This document shows, one piece after another, positions 35,605-45,289 of a DNA stretch of 64,000 nucleotides (its first letter is position 1; every line of letters begins with the position of its first letter). A model generated the notes under the pieces. The model was not told the DNA's origin. It made no database searches and saw only the letters and a program-made list of their open reading frames with translations. The position numbers were made by a program, and so were the translations under genes. The stretch is from Rhizobium rhizoryzae (GTDB lineage: Bacteria > Pseudomonadota > Alphaproteobacteria > Rhizobiales > Rhizobiaceae), in contig NZ_CP049250.1 in the NCBI RefSeq assembly GCF_011046895.1, positions 2,764,501 to 2,828,500 of the forward strand, written 5' to 3'.

Positions 35605-36822
35605 CTAACGCAAATCAGGGGTGCGGTCAAACAGGCGCATATGGGCCTTCACAGCATAAGTGTCGGTCATCCCCGCCAGATAGTCGCCCACATGGCGTGC
35701 GCGCGCTGCTTCGCTGAGCCCGGCTATATGACTGACCCAATAGTGGCTCTGCATCTCTGATGGGTCTTGCATGTAGGCTCCGAAGAGATCTGTGACGATC
35801 TGCGCCGCCCCGGCCCGGATCCGCATGATTTCGGGATGCCGGTATATGCGCGAGAACAACAGCTTCTTGATGGATTTGTCCGTTTCCGCCATTTCATCCG
35901 AGAAGGTCGCAATGGCATGATCCGCGGCACGGATGTCGAGTACGCTTTGCGGTTTCAGATCCTCAAGGCGCCGCTGCGCAACACCGATCACGTCTTCGAC
36001 CATGTGCGTGATCTGTCGGCGCATGATTTCGTTTGCGAAGCGGGCAGGCTCCAGGCTCGGATACTTCGCCCTGACCTCGCGCATCATCGCCGCAAGGAAG
36101 GGCACATCCTCCAGCATGTCGAAAGTCAGATAGCCGGATCGCAGTCCGTCATCGATATCATGCGTGTTGTAGGCAATGTCGTCGGCAATCGCCGCAACCT
36201 GCGCCTCGAGACTGGCGAAACTTGCGAGTTCGAGATCATTGATCTCGCAATAGTCGAGAATGGGCTGCGGAACGGGACCGCGTGTACCTGCTCCTGAACG
36301 ATCCATCAGGGGACCGTTGTGTTTCACCAGGCCTTCGAGGCTTTCCCACGTCAGGTTTATGCCGTCGAATTCAGCGTAGCGCCTTTCAAGCTTGGTAACG
36401 ATGCGAAGCGATTGCGCATTGTGATCAAAACCGCCGTAGGGCAGCAGAACCTCGTGCAGAGCGTCCTCGCCAGTGTGTCCAAAGGGCGTATGACCGAAAT
36501 CGTGAACCAACGCCACGCCCTCAGCCAGATCCTCGTCGATCTTCAAGGCCCTGGCGAGTGCGCGCGCGATCTGCGCTACTTCGATCGTATGGGTCAGCCG
36601 CGTTCTGTAGTGATCGCCGTCCACCCCGATAAAGACCTGCGTCTTGTGCTTCAGGCGGCGAAAGGCAGTGGTATGGACGATACGGTCACGGTCCCGCTGG
36701 AATTCCGACCGCGTCAGACTGGAATTCTCCGGTACGAGACGCCCCCGGCTCTGCCACGGATCGGAAGCGAAAATAGCCCGTTCGCCGCTGCCAAAACCAA
36801 GAATGCGTGTATCGACTGACAT
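35605..36822 (-). CDS. dgt: dGTP triphosphohydrolase-like HD-domain protein
   Basis: This is an HD-superfamily dNTP triphosphohydrolase (405 aa), close to the short 'Dgt-like' type. Motifs: [22 protein letters not shown] near 43-64, [15 protein letters not shown] (metal His), [18 protein letters not shown] (HD), and [13 protein letters not shown] (Asp ligand). It may control dNTP pools. It is divergent from the ErpA-like gene, and argS is downstream. Confidence 0.92.
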   Translation of the reverse strand: MSVDTRILGFGSGERAIFASDPWQSRGRLVPENSSLTRSEFQRDRDRIVHTTAFRRLKHKTQVFIGVDGDHYRTRLTHTIEVAQIARALARALKIDEDLAEGVALVHDFGHTPFGHTGEDALHEVLLPYGGFDHNAQSLRIVTKLERRYAEFDGINLTWESLEGLVKHNGPLMDRSGAGTRGPVPQPILDYCEINDLELASFASLEAQVAAIADDIAYNTHDIDDGLRSGYLTFDMLEDVPFLAAMMREVRAKYPSLEPARFANEIMRRQITHMVEDVIGVAQRRLEDLKPQSVLDIRAADHAIATFSDEMAETDKSIKKLLFSRIYRHPEIMRIRAGAAQIVTDLFGAYMQDPSEMQSHYWVSHIAGLSEAARARHVGDYLAGMTDTYAVKAHMRLFDRTPDLR

Positions 36823-36965
36823 GATCCATCCGTTTTGCGCATAACATACAGACGCGAAGCACCATTGACGCGCCCTTCAACCCTTCATACCTATACAGCG
36901 AAGCAACGCAAAGCGATTGCAGCAATCTCCGGGCCTTGAACCCGGCCAGAAGGCAAGAATAGACC

Positions 36966-37298
36966 ATGACAGATGCCCCAGTAACCGTTTCCCAATCCGC
37001 TGCCCGGCGCATTGCCGAGATCGTATCTGCCGATGCCGGCAAGAAAGCATTGCGTGTCTCCGTAGAAGGAGGCGGCTGTTCCGGCTTCTCCTATAAATTT
37101 GACGTCGTGGACGCCCAGGGAGAAGACGATCTCGTGATTTCGAAAGACGGCGCCACAGTGCTGATCGACAGTCTTTCGCTGGTCTACATGACGGGATCGG
37201 AAATCGACTTTGTCGATAACCTGCTGGGTCAATCGTTCCAGATCAAAAATCCTAATGCCGTGGCGAGTTGCGGCTGTGGAACGAGCTTCTCGATCTGA
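36966..37298 (+). CDS. ErpA/IscA-type iron-sulfur carrier
   Basis: This is an A-type Fe-S carrier (110 aa). The three conserved cysteines are Cys38 in GGGCSGF and Cys102/Cys104 in ASCGCGTSFS. It delivers clusters to apo-proteins. The short N-terminus (VTVSQSAARRIAEIV) fits ErpA better than SufA, but ErpA versus IscA cannot be settled without an alignment, so no symbol is given. It is followed 72 bp later by xth in the same direction. Confidence 0.92.
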   Translation: MTDAPVTVSQSAARRIAEIVSADAGKKALRVSVEGGGCSGFSYKFDVVDAQGEDDLVISKDGATVLIDSLSLVYMTGSEIDFVDNLLGQSFQIKNPNAVASCGCGTSFSI

Positions 37299-37370
37299 GA
37301 TTGATCGTCGATTTCTACTTTCATTGATTGCTCCTTGGGTTAAAACAGCAGGGCAATCGGGAAAGCCATA

Positions 37371-38159
37371 ATGAAGATCGCCACCTGGAACATAAACGGG
37401 ATCAAAGCCCGCATCGAAAACCTGCGCCAGTGGCTGAGTGATTTCTCACCCGACATCGTTTGCCTGCAGGAGATAAAGTCGGTCGATGAAGGGTTCCCGA
37501 GAGCAGACATCGAATCGCTCGGCTATCACGTCGAAACTCATGGACAAAAGGGCTTCAACGGCGTCGCCATTCTGTCAAAGCTGAGGCCGGAAGATGTGAT
37601 TCGCGGCCTGCCGGGCGACGATAGCGACGAACAGTCTCGCTACATCGAAGCTGTGTTTTCTGTACCGTCCGGCGTTGTGCGGATTGCATCCATCTATCTT
37701 CCCAATGGCAACCCTTCTGATGATCCGGTCAAGTATCCTTATAAGCTGGCCTGGATGGAGCGGTTGCGGCTACATGCGGCAAACCGACTGCTTCTGGAAG
37801 AGCCGCTGGTTCTCGCCGGCGACTACAACGTGATTCCAGAGCCTCACGATTGCTACGACCCCGCCGCCTGGGCAACGGATGCGCTGTTCCTGCCTGCAAC
37901 CCGCGCTTCGTTTCGCCGGCTGGAGAATCTGGGGCTTCTCGACGCTGTCAGAGCAACGACAGACCAGACCAAACTTTATACGTTCTGGGATTATCAGGCC
38001 GGTGCCTGGCAGAAGAATAACGGCATCCGCATCGATCATCTGCTTCTCTCACCGGAAGCGGCCGACCGACTGGTCAGTACCTCAATCGAGAAACAGGTCA
38101 GGGCTTGGGAAAAGCCTTCAGATCACGTGCCGGTCGTCGGGACGTTCAACTTCGCCTGA
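37371..38159 (+). CDS. xth: Exodeoxyribonuclease III (AP endonuclease)
   Basis: This is a base-excision repair nuclease (262 aa) of the exonuclease III/APE1 family. Motifs: MKIATWNINGI (Asn), IVCLQEIKS (metal Glu), YLPNGNP, LAGDYNVIPEP (catalytic Asp/Asn), RIDHLLLS and SDHVPVVGTF (catalytic Asp-His). All active-site residues are present. It converges on exoR, with a hairpin (38177-38200) between the stops. Confidence 0.95.
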   Translation: MKIATWNINGIKARIENLRQWLSDFSPDIVCLQEIKSVDEGFPRADIESLGYHVETHGQKGFNGVAILSKLRPEDVIRGLPGDDSDEQSRYIEAVFSVPSGVVRIASIYLPNGNPSDDPVKYPYKLAWMERLRLHAANRLLLEEPLVLAGDYNVIPEPHDCYDPAAWATDALFLPATRASFRRLENLGLLDAVRATTDQTKLYTFWDYQAGAWQKNNGIRIDHLLLSPEAADRLVSTSIEKQVRAWEKPSDHVPVVGTFNFA

Positions 38160-38176
38160 TACAGAACAGGCTGTTG

Positions 38177-38200
38177 GGCGGCGAAAATTCAGTCGCCGCC
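38177..38200. terminator. Hairpin between convergent xth and exoR
   Basis: GGCGGCGA (38177-38184) pairs with TCGCCGCC (38193-38200). The exoR stop codon lies in the loop. There is no clear T run. Confidence 0.5.
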
Positions 38201-38989
38201 GTCTTCCACGTCGAACTGCTGGGCCAGCACGATGGCGCTGCGGCGGTCCTGTTCGGTTGTCAGAGAAAACGCATCTTCCTGCAATCGCTGCATCCAGGAA
38301 CATTCGTTCTTGGCGCAACGATCCAGTGCGGCGGTCATGTAAGCGAGACCGCGCACCGACTGACCTTCCTGGAACAGAAGGTTGCCGAATACAGACATGG
38401 CGCCGGCATGCCCGCCTTTACGCGCCTGATTCAGCCACTTCTTTGCCTGCAGAACGTTGCGAGCGCCGCCCTCACCCGTCAGCATCATCTGGGCGAGCTG
38501 AAACTGCGCCTCTGCCACGCCAAAGGTCGAAGCAACCTGGAAATAAAGCTGACGCGCCTGAGACAGATCTGTGCGGATCGGAGACCCCGGAATACCGTGG
38601 CGATAGTAGTCCGCCAGAGCCAGCAGGGCGTTGACAAAAAAGCCGGTATCTTCCGAGCCGGGCTCGATGCCCTGGCTGGCGATCTCGTTGTAGATCTTGA
38701 AGGCCTCATAATCGTTCTTCGCAACGCCGTCGCCGAAGGCATACATGTTGGCGAGCGCCCATCGTGATCCGGTATGCCCCTTTTCCGCAGCATAGCGATA
38801 GGCTTCGACAGCATCCTTTTTCTGGCCGTTCTTGTAGGCCTTGAAGCCGAACTTGAAAAGGTCAAACGGACCTGACTCTTTGGTCACACCGGAACTGATA
38901 TCGAAAGCGGCAGCAGTGCGGGCAGGCGCGAACGCCATAACCAGCCCGAGCGTCATCAGCCCAAAAGAAGCTTTGGAGAACATCAGCAT
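38189..38989 (-). CDS. exoR: ExoR, periplasmic Sel1-repeat regulator
   Basis: This is a secreted Sel1/TPR-like repeat protein (266 aa). The signal peptide ends near TAAA-FDISSGV. The mature start SGVTKESGPFDLFKFGFKAY and repeats such as EAYRYAAEKGHTGSRWALA and AKKWLNQARKGGHAGAM match rhizobial ExoR closely. In Sinorhizobium and Agrobacterium ExoR inhibits the ExoS/ChvG sensor in the periplasm. It thereby controls exopolysaccharide, motility and the acid/host response through ChvI. The start at 38989 is backed by AAGGAAGCG. About 550 bp without a gene lie upstream. Confidence 0.92.
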   Translation of the reverse strand: MLMFSKASFGLMTLGLVMAFAPARTAAAFDISSGVTKESGPFDLFKFGFKAYKNGQKKDAVEAYRYAAEKGHTGSRWALANMYAFGDGVAKNDYEAFKIYNEIASQGIEPGSEDTGFFVNALLALADYYRHGIPGSPIRTDLSQARQLYFQVASTFGVAEAQFQLAQMMLTGEGGARNVLQAKKWLNQARKGGHAGAMSVFGNLLFQEGQSVRGLAYMTAALDRCAKNECSWMQRLQEDAFSLTTEQDRRSAIVLAQQFDVEDGGD

Positions 38990-39541
38990 CTTTACGCTTC
39001 CTTAACCATGCCGATGATTGAAGCTGACATGGCAAAGATCGACGAACATGTTTCTCGATGACGAAGAGAATCGCGGCTGCTCACCATTGTCATGCACCTA
39101 CTCCGAACACTTGCTCCGGTGCACTCATCAAAGACACTTGGACCGGATCAGCTCGCCTGCCTTGCAAACGGGCAACGATCGAAAGCATAAGATGCGTTTT
39201 CGGCAAGACTGCGGCTTCCGCCGAACTCCGAATTCCATTCCCTCCTGAAGTCGAGCACAACGCCCGCTTCGCTGGAAAACTTGGATTTTCCTTCGAGAAA
39301 TCGCCCATGTTACTCCGATACGCGCCCCGCCCCCGCAGGTCCGCTTTCTTTCTGCCTATCTCGCTGCGCCTCGTTTGTGGCGGGAAATGGACAGAAGTTG
39401 ATGCTCAAGAATGTACAATCGAACGTCGTAAAAATCTGTTGCTGAATCGTCACAAAATCGGACAGTCGAAACATCGTTACCGAGACGTTTTCAGGATCTT
39501 GTACCGTTAACGTTAGGGATAAACCGAGGAGCCAATAAAAA
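38990..39541. other. Gene-free region upstream of exoR
   Basis: About 550 bp between the exoR start and the terminator of the FadL-type gene. No frame on either strand has both a plausible ribosome site and protein-like composition. The right-hand part (39415-39520) is less GC-rich. I identify no RNA gene. The exoR promoter must lie here, but no clear -35/-10 pair stands out. Confidence 0.4.
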
Positions 39542-39569
39542 ACGCCCCGGCTTGCGAAAGCCGAGGCGT
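39542..39569 (-). terminator. Terminator after the FadL-type gene
   Basis: Minus strand ACGCCTCGGCTT-TCGC-AAGCCGGGGCGT (one mismatch) is followed by six T. The right arm begins 27 bp past the stop at 39596. Confidence 0.88.
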
Positions 39570-39595
39570 CATCATGAAGCTCACATCAGATCAGA

Positions 39596-40828
39596 TCAGA
39601 ACTTGACCTTGACCGATGTCGAGATGGCGGCAACCAGGTCGTTGCCGAAAGTGTAGGCTGCATCGGTGCCATAACGGACACCGTTGATGGTTGTCGGGCC
39701 GGATGAACCGGACGTCAGGACTCCAAGAAGACCGGCGAGGCGGAGTTCGACATTCTGCGTCGGCGCGTAGGAAACGGCGGCACCAACAGACCAAGTATCC
39801 GTCTGCGTCCCGAAGCCCTGGCTCGTGCCGCGATCCCATGTGAGGCTGACTGCACCGCTCCACTGATCATTGAACTTGTGGCCAACACCACCGCTGATGG
39901 TCCAGCCATCACGATAGCCAAGCTCAAGCGATGTGATCTGCGTTGCACCGTTGCAAACCGGCACGCCGACGACGCAGAACGGGATTGTCTGCAACTGGCT
40001 CCAGTCAGTCCATTTCACAGAACCGAAGGCGAGCCAATCCGGGGCTATACCGGACTGCACCTTGAGCTCAAGGCTGTCTGGCATCTTCTGGGCGCCATAG
40101 ACGTTCAGGATACGGCCATTGACCTGCGACAGGTTCAAGGTCCCGGAAATGTCGTTGAGATTGACTTCGCTGTTGTAAACGAGGCTTGCCCGGAATGCGT
40201 ATTCGGGAATCTCGTAGGCAACACCAGCGCGCCAGCCCCACGCGCTATCTTTCAGCTCAAGACGACCGATACCGTTGCCGACCACGCCGGGGAAACCGGC
40301 AGGCGCAACGAGTCTTTCCTTGAAGCCGCTGACTTCCTGATAGAACGTGCCGCCGATGACACGCAACTGACCCGGACCAGCATCGAACCGGTACGAGCAG
40401 GTAACTGCGTAATTATCGCTTTCGACCTTTGTTTCGATGTTCTCGTTGGCACCGCGCCAGTTGCGACCTGGCTTCGTATGTGCACCCCATGGCTGCGAAT
40501 AATCGAACATGCAGTCTGCTGCATCGCCGATTGCGGCCTTGATGCCAACGCGCGGGATCCAATAGTTTTCCGAGTCGTCAGCAGTGGTTGTGCCACCGTT
40601 CAAACCATTCGAACCGAGACCATCTGTGCGATCGACGTCCTGAACATTTTTCAGCTTGCGCTGAGGAGCAACATAAGTTGCGGACGACTCGATTGCTACG
40701 GATGAACGATCGTATAGCAGGTCGATATTATAGCCGCCGCGCTCGAGGCCGCCCGCCAAAGCGCTCGTGTTAAGAGCACTGACCGCCGCCGCAGCCAGAA
40801 GGCCCTTTGCAAGATGAGTTCTTACCAT
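39596..40828 (-). CDS. OmpP1/FadL-family outer membrane protein
   Basis: This is a predicted 14-strand outer-membrane channel (410 aa) for hydrophobic compounds. Signal peptide MVRTHLAKGLLAAAAVSALNTSALA; mature N-terminus GGLERGGYNIDLLYDRSSV; repeated amphipathic strands; C-terminal beta-signal ending VKVKF with terminal Phe. Features such as WGWRAGVAYEIPEYAFRASL and GVGHKFNDQWSGAVSLTWD are typical of FadL/TodX proteins. Substrate unknown. It is transcribed alone, with its own terminator. Confidence 0.88.
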   Translation of the reverse strand: MVRTHLAKGLLAAAAVSALNTSALAGGLERGGYNIDLLYDRSSVAIESSATYVAPQRKLKNVQDVDRTDGLGSNGLNGGTTTADDSENYWIPRVGIKAAIGDAADCMFDYSQPWGAHTKPGRNWRGANENIETKVESDNYAVTCSYRFDAGPGQLRVIGGTFYQEVSGFKERLVAPAGFPGVVGNGIGRLELKDSAWGWRAGVAYEIPEYAFRASLVYNSEVNLNDISGTLNLSQVNGRILNVYGAQKMPDSLELKVQSGIAPDWLAFGSVKWTDWSQLQTIPFCVVGVPVCNGATQITSLELGYRDGWTISGGVGHKFNDQWSGAVSLTWDRGTSQGFGTQTDTWSVGAAVSYAPTQNVELRLAGLLGVLTSGSSGPTTINGVRYGTDAAYTFGNDLVAAISTSVKVKF

Positions 40829-41130
40829 AATTCTCCCACTCCCAGGTAAGTGACCATCACACAGCCTAATTGTCGCAGATTAAAACACAACTTCGACACA
40901 TTCCGGCCATTGTGAAGAATGTGCAGAAAAATTTACGTAAGCTCGCAATGGGCAGTCAAAAACGCCTACTCAGTCGCATTATTTTTCTAATGAATGAATG
41001 TATTTCCGTATCTCTGTAGTCTAATGTTCTCACGATGAGCTGAATGTTGCCCGCGAGCAACATTACGTGAATTCGCGCAAACGGCGCAAAAACAGATCGA
41101 ATTTCAGGCAGTTTGGTCGAAATGATAACA
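40829..41130. other. Gene-free region between the FadL-type gene and the valS terminator
   Basis: About 300 bp, AT-richer than the neighbours (notably 40970-41035), holding the FadL-type gene's promoter region. No ORF, RNA gene or repeat is supported. Confidence 0.4.
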
Positions 41131-41160
41131 AAAGGCCCCGGCGCGAAACGCCGAGGCCTT
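41131..41160 (-). terminator. Terminator after valS
   Basis: Minus strand AAGGCCTCGGCGT...CGCCGGGGCCTTTTG: a long GC-rich stem with a T run, 23 bp past the valS stop. Confidence 0.85.
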
Positions 41161-41182
41161 AGTTTAGCAATATTGAAAAGAA

Positions 41183-44098
41183 TCAGCCTGCTTCGGCAAT
41201 CCGCTGAAGTGCTGTCTTCAGGCTTGCCTGCTGCAACTGCATTTCGCTCAACCGTTCGCGCTCGGCCGCCACAACTTCCGGATCGGCATTGGCGACAAAC
41301 TTCTCATTGGCGAGTTTCTTTTCAGCGCGATCAATATCGGCCTGCACCTTCCCAAGCGCCTTCTCGATCCGTGTTTTCTCGGCTCCAAGATCAATCAGGC
41401 TTCCAAGCGGAAGACACGCCGTTGCCTCGCCGATCACGACCTGCGCCGCTCCACGCGGTGCCGTATCGGAAAGCTCAATGGTTTCGACACGGGCCAGGCG
41501 CTCGATTGCTGCCTGATGCCTCTGCAAGCGGCCCTGCGTCAAGGCAGAGGCACCAACCACGATCAGGGGAGCCTTGGCCGATGGTGGCACGTTCATCTCA
41601 GAACGAGCCGAGCGGATACCCGTGACAAGATCGACCAGCCAGTTGATTTCCGAAGCTGCCGCGTCGTCGGCGAAATTTGGAGCAGGCCAGTCAGCGTGAC
41701 ACAACAGACCGTCACGCTCGCTGGTGTGAGCCCAAAGTTCTTCCGTCATGAATGGCATGAACGGATGCAGAAGCTTGTAAGTTTCTTCCAGCACATAGGC
41801 CACGCAAGCCTGGGCTTCGAGCTTGGCTGCCTCATCCGTTCCAGAGAAAATTGGCTTCAGCAGTTCGAGATACCAGTCGCAAACCTGATTCCAGACAAAT
41901 CGGTAAAGACTGCCTGCAGCATCGTTGAAGCGCTGTGTCTCGACTGCAGTCGTTACATCCGCGATCGTGGAGGAAAGCTCCGTCAGGATCCAACGATTGA
42001 CCGTCAGCGTCGCGGCTTCCGGAAGGAATTTCGGATCGCGCTTGACGCCGTTCATTTCCGCGAAACGGGTTGCGTTCCACAGCTTGGTGCCGAAGTTGCG
42101 ATATCCTGCTATGCGAGCCGGGTCCAACTTCACGTCGCGCCCCTGCGCCGCCATGATCGCCAGCGTGAAACGCAGCGCATCGGCTCCGTATTCATCAATC
42201 AGTTCAAGCGGATCGATGACGTTGCCCTTCGACTTCGACATCTTCTGTCCGTTCTTGTCACGCACAAGCGCGTGCACATAGACGGTGTGGAACGGCTCGA
42301 CGGGATTGCCATCCTCATCCTTCATGAAGTGCAGGCCCATCATCATCATGCGGGCGACCCAGAAGAAGATGATGTCAAAGCCGGTGACGAGCACGCTGGT
42401 GGGATAATAGCGCGCAAGCTCAGGAGTCTGGTCTGGCCAGCCGAGCGTCGAGAACGGCCAGAGCGCCGACGAGAACCACGTATCGAGAACGTCTTCGTCA
42501 CGCGTCAGGATCGCGCCAGGTTCGAAGTTTTCGAGCTTTTCCTGAACCCAGGCCTTCCACGGTCCTTCATGCGCCAGATAGTGCTGGACGGCTGCGTCCA
42601 GAGCTTCCTCTTCCGTCTTCTCGACGAAGACCTGCCCATCCGGTCCATACCAGGCCGGGATCTGATGACCCCACCAGAGCTGGCGCGAAATGCACCAGGG
42701 CTGAATGTTCTCCATCCACTCGTAATAGGTCTTGTCCCAATTCTTCGGAACGAAGTTCGTGCGTCCTTCGCGAACCGAAGCGATGGCGGGCTCGGCAAGG
42801 GTCTTGGCATCCACGAACCACTGGTCCGTCAGCATAGGCTCGATAACGACGTTCGAGCGGTCGCCGAATGGCTGCATGATCTTCTTGTTCTCGACATAGG
42901 GCACATCGTTGCCCTCTGCGTCCTTGGTCGTGACGGCAAGACCGTCCGCATTGATGGCAGCAACGATCCGCTTGCGCGCCTCGTAGCGATCCAGCCCACG
43001 ATATTCTTCCGGAACAAGATTGATGTCGTCGACCTCCGCCTCGCTCGGAAGCTGGCCAGAACGCGTGATCGCCAGCGCCTGCTCCGCGCAACGAGCATAG
43101 GGCTCGCCGTCCTGCCGCATCTGCGCCTGCGTATCCATCAGACGATACAGCGGAATGTTGTTGCGGCGAGCGACTTGGTAGTCGTTGAAGTCGTGCGCCC
43201 CGGTGATCTTGACCGCGCCCGACCCGAAGGCTGGATCCGGATATTCGTCCGCGATGATTGGAATAAGGCGACGATGCTCTTTGGGGCCAACAGGAATTTC
43301 GCAGAGTTTTCCGATGATTGGCGCGTAACGCTCATCTGACGGATTAACGGCCACCGCACCATCGCCAAGCATGGTTTCCGGACGCGTTGTCGCGATCGCG
43401 ATGTAATTGCGCTCTTCCTGGAAGGTTACATTGCCGTCGGCATCCTTTTCCACATAGGTGTAGGTTTCCCCACCGGCCAGTGGATATTTGAAATGCCACA
43501 TATGGCCATCGACTTCGCGGTTCTCGACTTCGATGTCCGATATCGCGGTTTCGAATTGCGGGTCCCAGTTGACCAAGCGCTTGCCACGATAGATTAGCCC
43601 CTGCTTGTAGAGAGTCACAAAGACCTCGAGCACAGCCTTCGACAAGCCCTCGTCCATCGTGAACCGCTCGCGTGACCAATCGCAGGACGCACCAAGCCGC
43701 TTCAACTGGTTGAAGATCAATCCGCCCGATTCAGCCTTCCATTCCCAGACCTTGTCGATGAAGGCCTCGCGACCAAGAGCCCGACGACCGGGTTGCTGCG
43801 CTTCCGCAAGCTTACGCTCCACTACCATCTGGGTCGCGATACCCGCATGGTCCATCCCCGGCTGCCAAAGCACGTCTTTTCCGCGCATCCGCTCGAAACG
43901 GACCATGATATCCTGAAGCGTGTTGTTCAGGGCATGGCCCATATGCAGGGAACCCGTCACGTTCGGCGGAGGAATGACAATCGTGAAGGTTTCCGCATTC
44001 GGCTTTGCATTCGCACCGGCGCGAAACGCATCGGCATCATCCCATGCGGCTGCGATCTTCGGTTCAACAGAGGCGGAATCATAAGTTTTTTCGAGCAT
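41183..44098 (-). CDS. valS: Valyl-tRNA synthetase
   Basis: This is a class I synthetase charging tRNA-Val, with editing domain (971 aa). The HIGH motif is in PPPNVTGSLHMGHAL near 41-55 and KMSKSKGN near 555; the CP1 editing domain lies between. A C-terminal coiled coil (IDLGAEKTRIEKALGKVQAD region) is typical of ValS. The start at 44098 (MLEKTYDSAS) is family-like; the frame stays open to 44161. A promoter candidate lies at 44133-44161. Confidence 0.96.
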   Translation of the reverse strand: MLEKTYDSASVEPKIAAAWDDADAFRAGANAKPNAETFTIVIPPPNVTGSLHMGHALNNTLQDIMVRFERMRGKDVLWQPGMDHAGIATQMVVERKLAEAQQPGRRALGREAFIDKVWEWKAESGGLIFNQLKRLGASCDWSRERFTMDEGLSKAVLEVFVTLYKQGLIYRGKRLVNWDPQFETAISDIEVENREVDGHMWHFKYPLAGGETYTYVEKDADGNVTFQEERNYIAIATTRPETMLGDGAVAVNPSDERYAPIIGKLCEIPVGPKEHRRLIPIIADEYPDPAFGSGAVKITGAHDFNDYQVARRNNIPLYRLMDTQAQMRQDGEPYARCAEQALAITRSGQLPSEAEVDDINLVPEEYRGLDRYEARKRIVAAINADGLAVTTKDAEGNDVPYVENKKIMQPFGDRSNVVIEPMLTDQWFVDAKTLAEPAIASVREGRTNFVPKNWDKTYYEWMENIQPWCISRQLWWGHQIPAWYGPDGQVFVEKTEEEALDAAVQHYLAHEGPWKAWVQEKLENFEPGAILTRDEDVLDTWFSSALWPFSTLGWPDQTPELARYYPTSVLVTGFDIIFFWVARMMMMGLHFMKDEDGNPVEPFHTVYVHALVRDKNGQKMSKSKGNVIDPLELIDEYGADALRFTLAIMAAQGRDVKLDPARIAGYRNFGTKLWNATRFAEMNGVKRDPKFLPEAATLTVNRWILTELSSTIADVTTAVETQRFNDAAGSLYRFVWNQVCDWYLELLKPIFSGTDEAAKLEAQACVAYVLEETYKLLHPFMPFMTEELWAHTSERDGLLCHADWPAPNFADDAAASEINWLVDLVTGIRSARSEMNVPPSAKAPLIVVGASALTQGRLQRHQAAIERLARVETIELSDTAPRGAAQVVIGEATACLPLGSLIDLGAEKTRIEKALGKVQADIDRAEKKLANEKFVANADPEVVAAERERLSEMQLQQASLKTALQRIAEAG

Positions 44099-44132
44099 TT
44101 TGGGACCAAAACCTGGAGTTCTCGTTGCTGGC

Positions 44133-44161
44133 TGTAAATAGGACTGCCAGATGCGAGTCAA
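44133..44161 (-). promoter_or_regulatory. Promoter candidate for valS
   Basis: On the minus strand TTGACT (44161-44156) is followed after 17 nt by TTTACA (44138-44133), with an alternative TATTTA at 15 nt. The -35 element directly follows the T run of the popZ terminator. Confidence 0.45.
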
Positions 44162-44186
44162 TAAAAAAGCCGCCTCAAGGGCGGCT
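44162..44186 (-). terminator. Terminator after popZ
   Basis: AGCCGCC (44168-44174) pairs with GGCGGCT (44180-44186). On the minus strand the stem is followed by six T. Confidence 0.85.
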
Positions 44187-44207
44187 ATTGAGGGTGACAG
44201 GATCCGT

Positions 44208-45014
44208 TCACCGCCGCGGGCCGCGCGCTACGCGCTCGATTTCCTCGCGCACAAGCCGCTCGACCAAGGTCGGCAAATTATCGTCCAACCACTCACGCAG
44301 CATGGGACGCAGCATGTCCTTCGCCATGTCTTCAACGGTCTCGCGCTCGATACCATTCACAACCTGAGCAAGATCGTTGAAAGACCGCGCAATCTGCGCA
44401 CCCGCCTCTTCAGACAACAGCGAGGTGGCCTGTTCGATGCGAGCCGGCAATGTCTGCTCGCGATTTTCGTGCGATTGAGCATTCGCAGCGTCGCGGTATA
44501 CCTGATCCCGTTGAGCAGAAGGCTGCTCGATCGGCTGCACCTGGACGGGGCGCGCCCGCTCTGCATTCACATAGGGGGGATGCTGCACGGGTTGTGGAAC
44601 TGGACGGTGCATTTCGGGTTGAGGGGCTGCTGAATGAACTGCCGCTCCAGCCTCGGCGGGTCGTGCTGCCCCGGCACGAACCCTGGCTGCGACATCTGCC
44701 AGAGATAGTGACTTTTCGCTAACATGCGGCGGATCTGCCGCAACTTCTCTCATTTCCATAACCGCTCTCGAATGCTCGGCGTGAACAGGTTCCGCATAGG
44801 ACATGCCCGGGTCATTCGCAGGGACCTGGGGCATGTAGCCATCGTCATAGTCCGACTCGACATCGAACTCTTCGCTATCTTCTAAATAAGAAGAAGCTTG
44901 CGCGCCCCTGACCGACTGGCTTTCGCTGATCGGATCATTGCTTTCGATGATCCGGCGGATGGATGCCAGGATCTCTTCCATGGAGGGTTCACGCGCGACG
45001 TTTGGCTGAGCCAT
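44208..45014 (-). CDS. popZ: Polar organising protein PopZ (DUF2497)
   Basis: This protein of 268 aa has the PopZ layout: a conserved N-terminal helix (AREPSMEEILASIRRII, 6-22), a long Pro/Glu/Ala-rich acidic middle, and a C-terminal assembly region (LRPMLREWLDDNLPTLVERL, then VREEIERVARG). PopZ forms polar condensates that anchor chromosome origins; in Agrobacterium it marks the growing pole. The start at 45014 follows GGGGAT. valS is downstream behind a terminator. The upstream 275 bp hold no gene, where tolC would be expected. Confidence 0.9.
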   Translation of the reverse strand: MAQPNVAREPSMEEILASIRRIIESNDPISESQSVRGAQASSYLEDSEEFDVESDYDDGYMPQVPANDPGMSYAEPVHAEHSRAVMEMREVAADPPHVSEKSLSLADVAARVRAGAARPAEAGAAVHSAAPQPEMHRPVPQPVQHPPYVNAERARPVQVQPIEQPSAQRDQVYRDAANAQSHENREQTLPARIEQATSLLSEEAGAQIARSFNDLAQVVNGIERETVEDMAKDMLRPMLREWLDDNLPTLVERLVREEIERVARGPRR

Positions 45015-45257
45015 TTTTATCCCCGATCTGAAAGTCGAGCCCCGCATCACACATATGCTAGCAGGCAACGAATCATGGTTGATTCTACGCGAGGGGATGC
45101 TGCGTCACAATTACCGGAGACCGATTGGTCAACCGGATGCACAGGTTTCTCAAGGAAACACAGGAGCTTCAGTTCAGAAGAAGCTAAAGACTCTCAACAT
45201 CAGCGGGCAGAGGAGCTGCTGGTCAGCCGCCACACCCCGTAAGGGCATGACCGAAAC

Positions 45258-45284
45258 AAAAAGGGCGACCCGAGGGCCGCCCAT
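45258..45284 (-). terminator. Terminator after the Pcm-like gene
   Basis: Minus strand GGGCGGCC-CTC-GGGTCGCCC is followed by five T (45262-45258), 6 bp beyond the stop at 45290. Confidence 0.75.
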
Positions 45285-45289
45285 TCTGA

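Noticed and set aside
34464..35717. 417-codon open frame on the plus strand
   Set aside because: It is antisense to argS, whose HIGH and KMSK motifs are clear.
38990..39541. Short open frames upstream of exoR (for example 39018-39248 and 39058-39510)
   Set aside because: They overlap each other in different frames and lack convincing ribosome sites or protein-like composition. No small-RNA signature could be confirmed by eye.
41516..43339. 607-codon open frame on the plus strand
   Set aside because: It is entirely antisense to valS. The composition is that of a reverse-complement shadow and there is no ribosome site.
45069..45257. Possible tolC remnant between popZ and the Pcm-like gene
   Set aside because: Translation of the minus strand gives no TolC-like stretch, so I cannot support a pseudogene.
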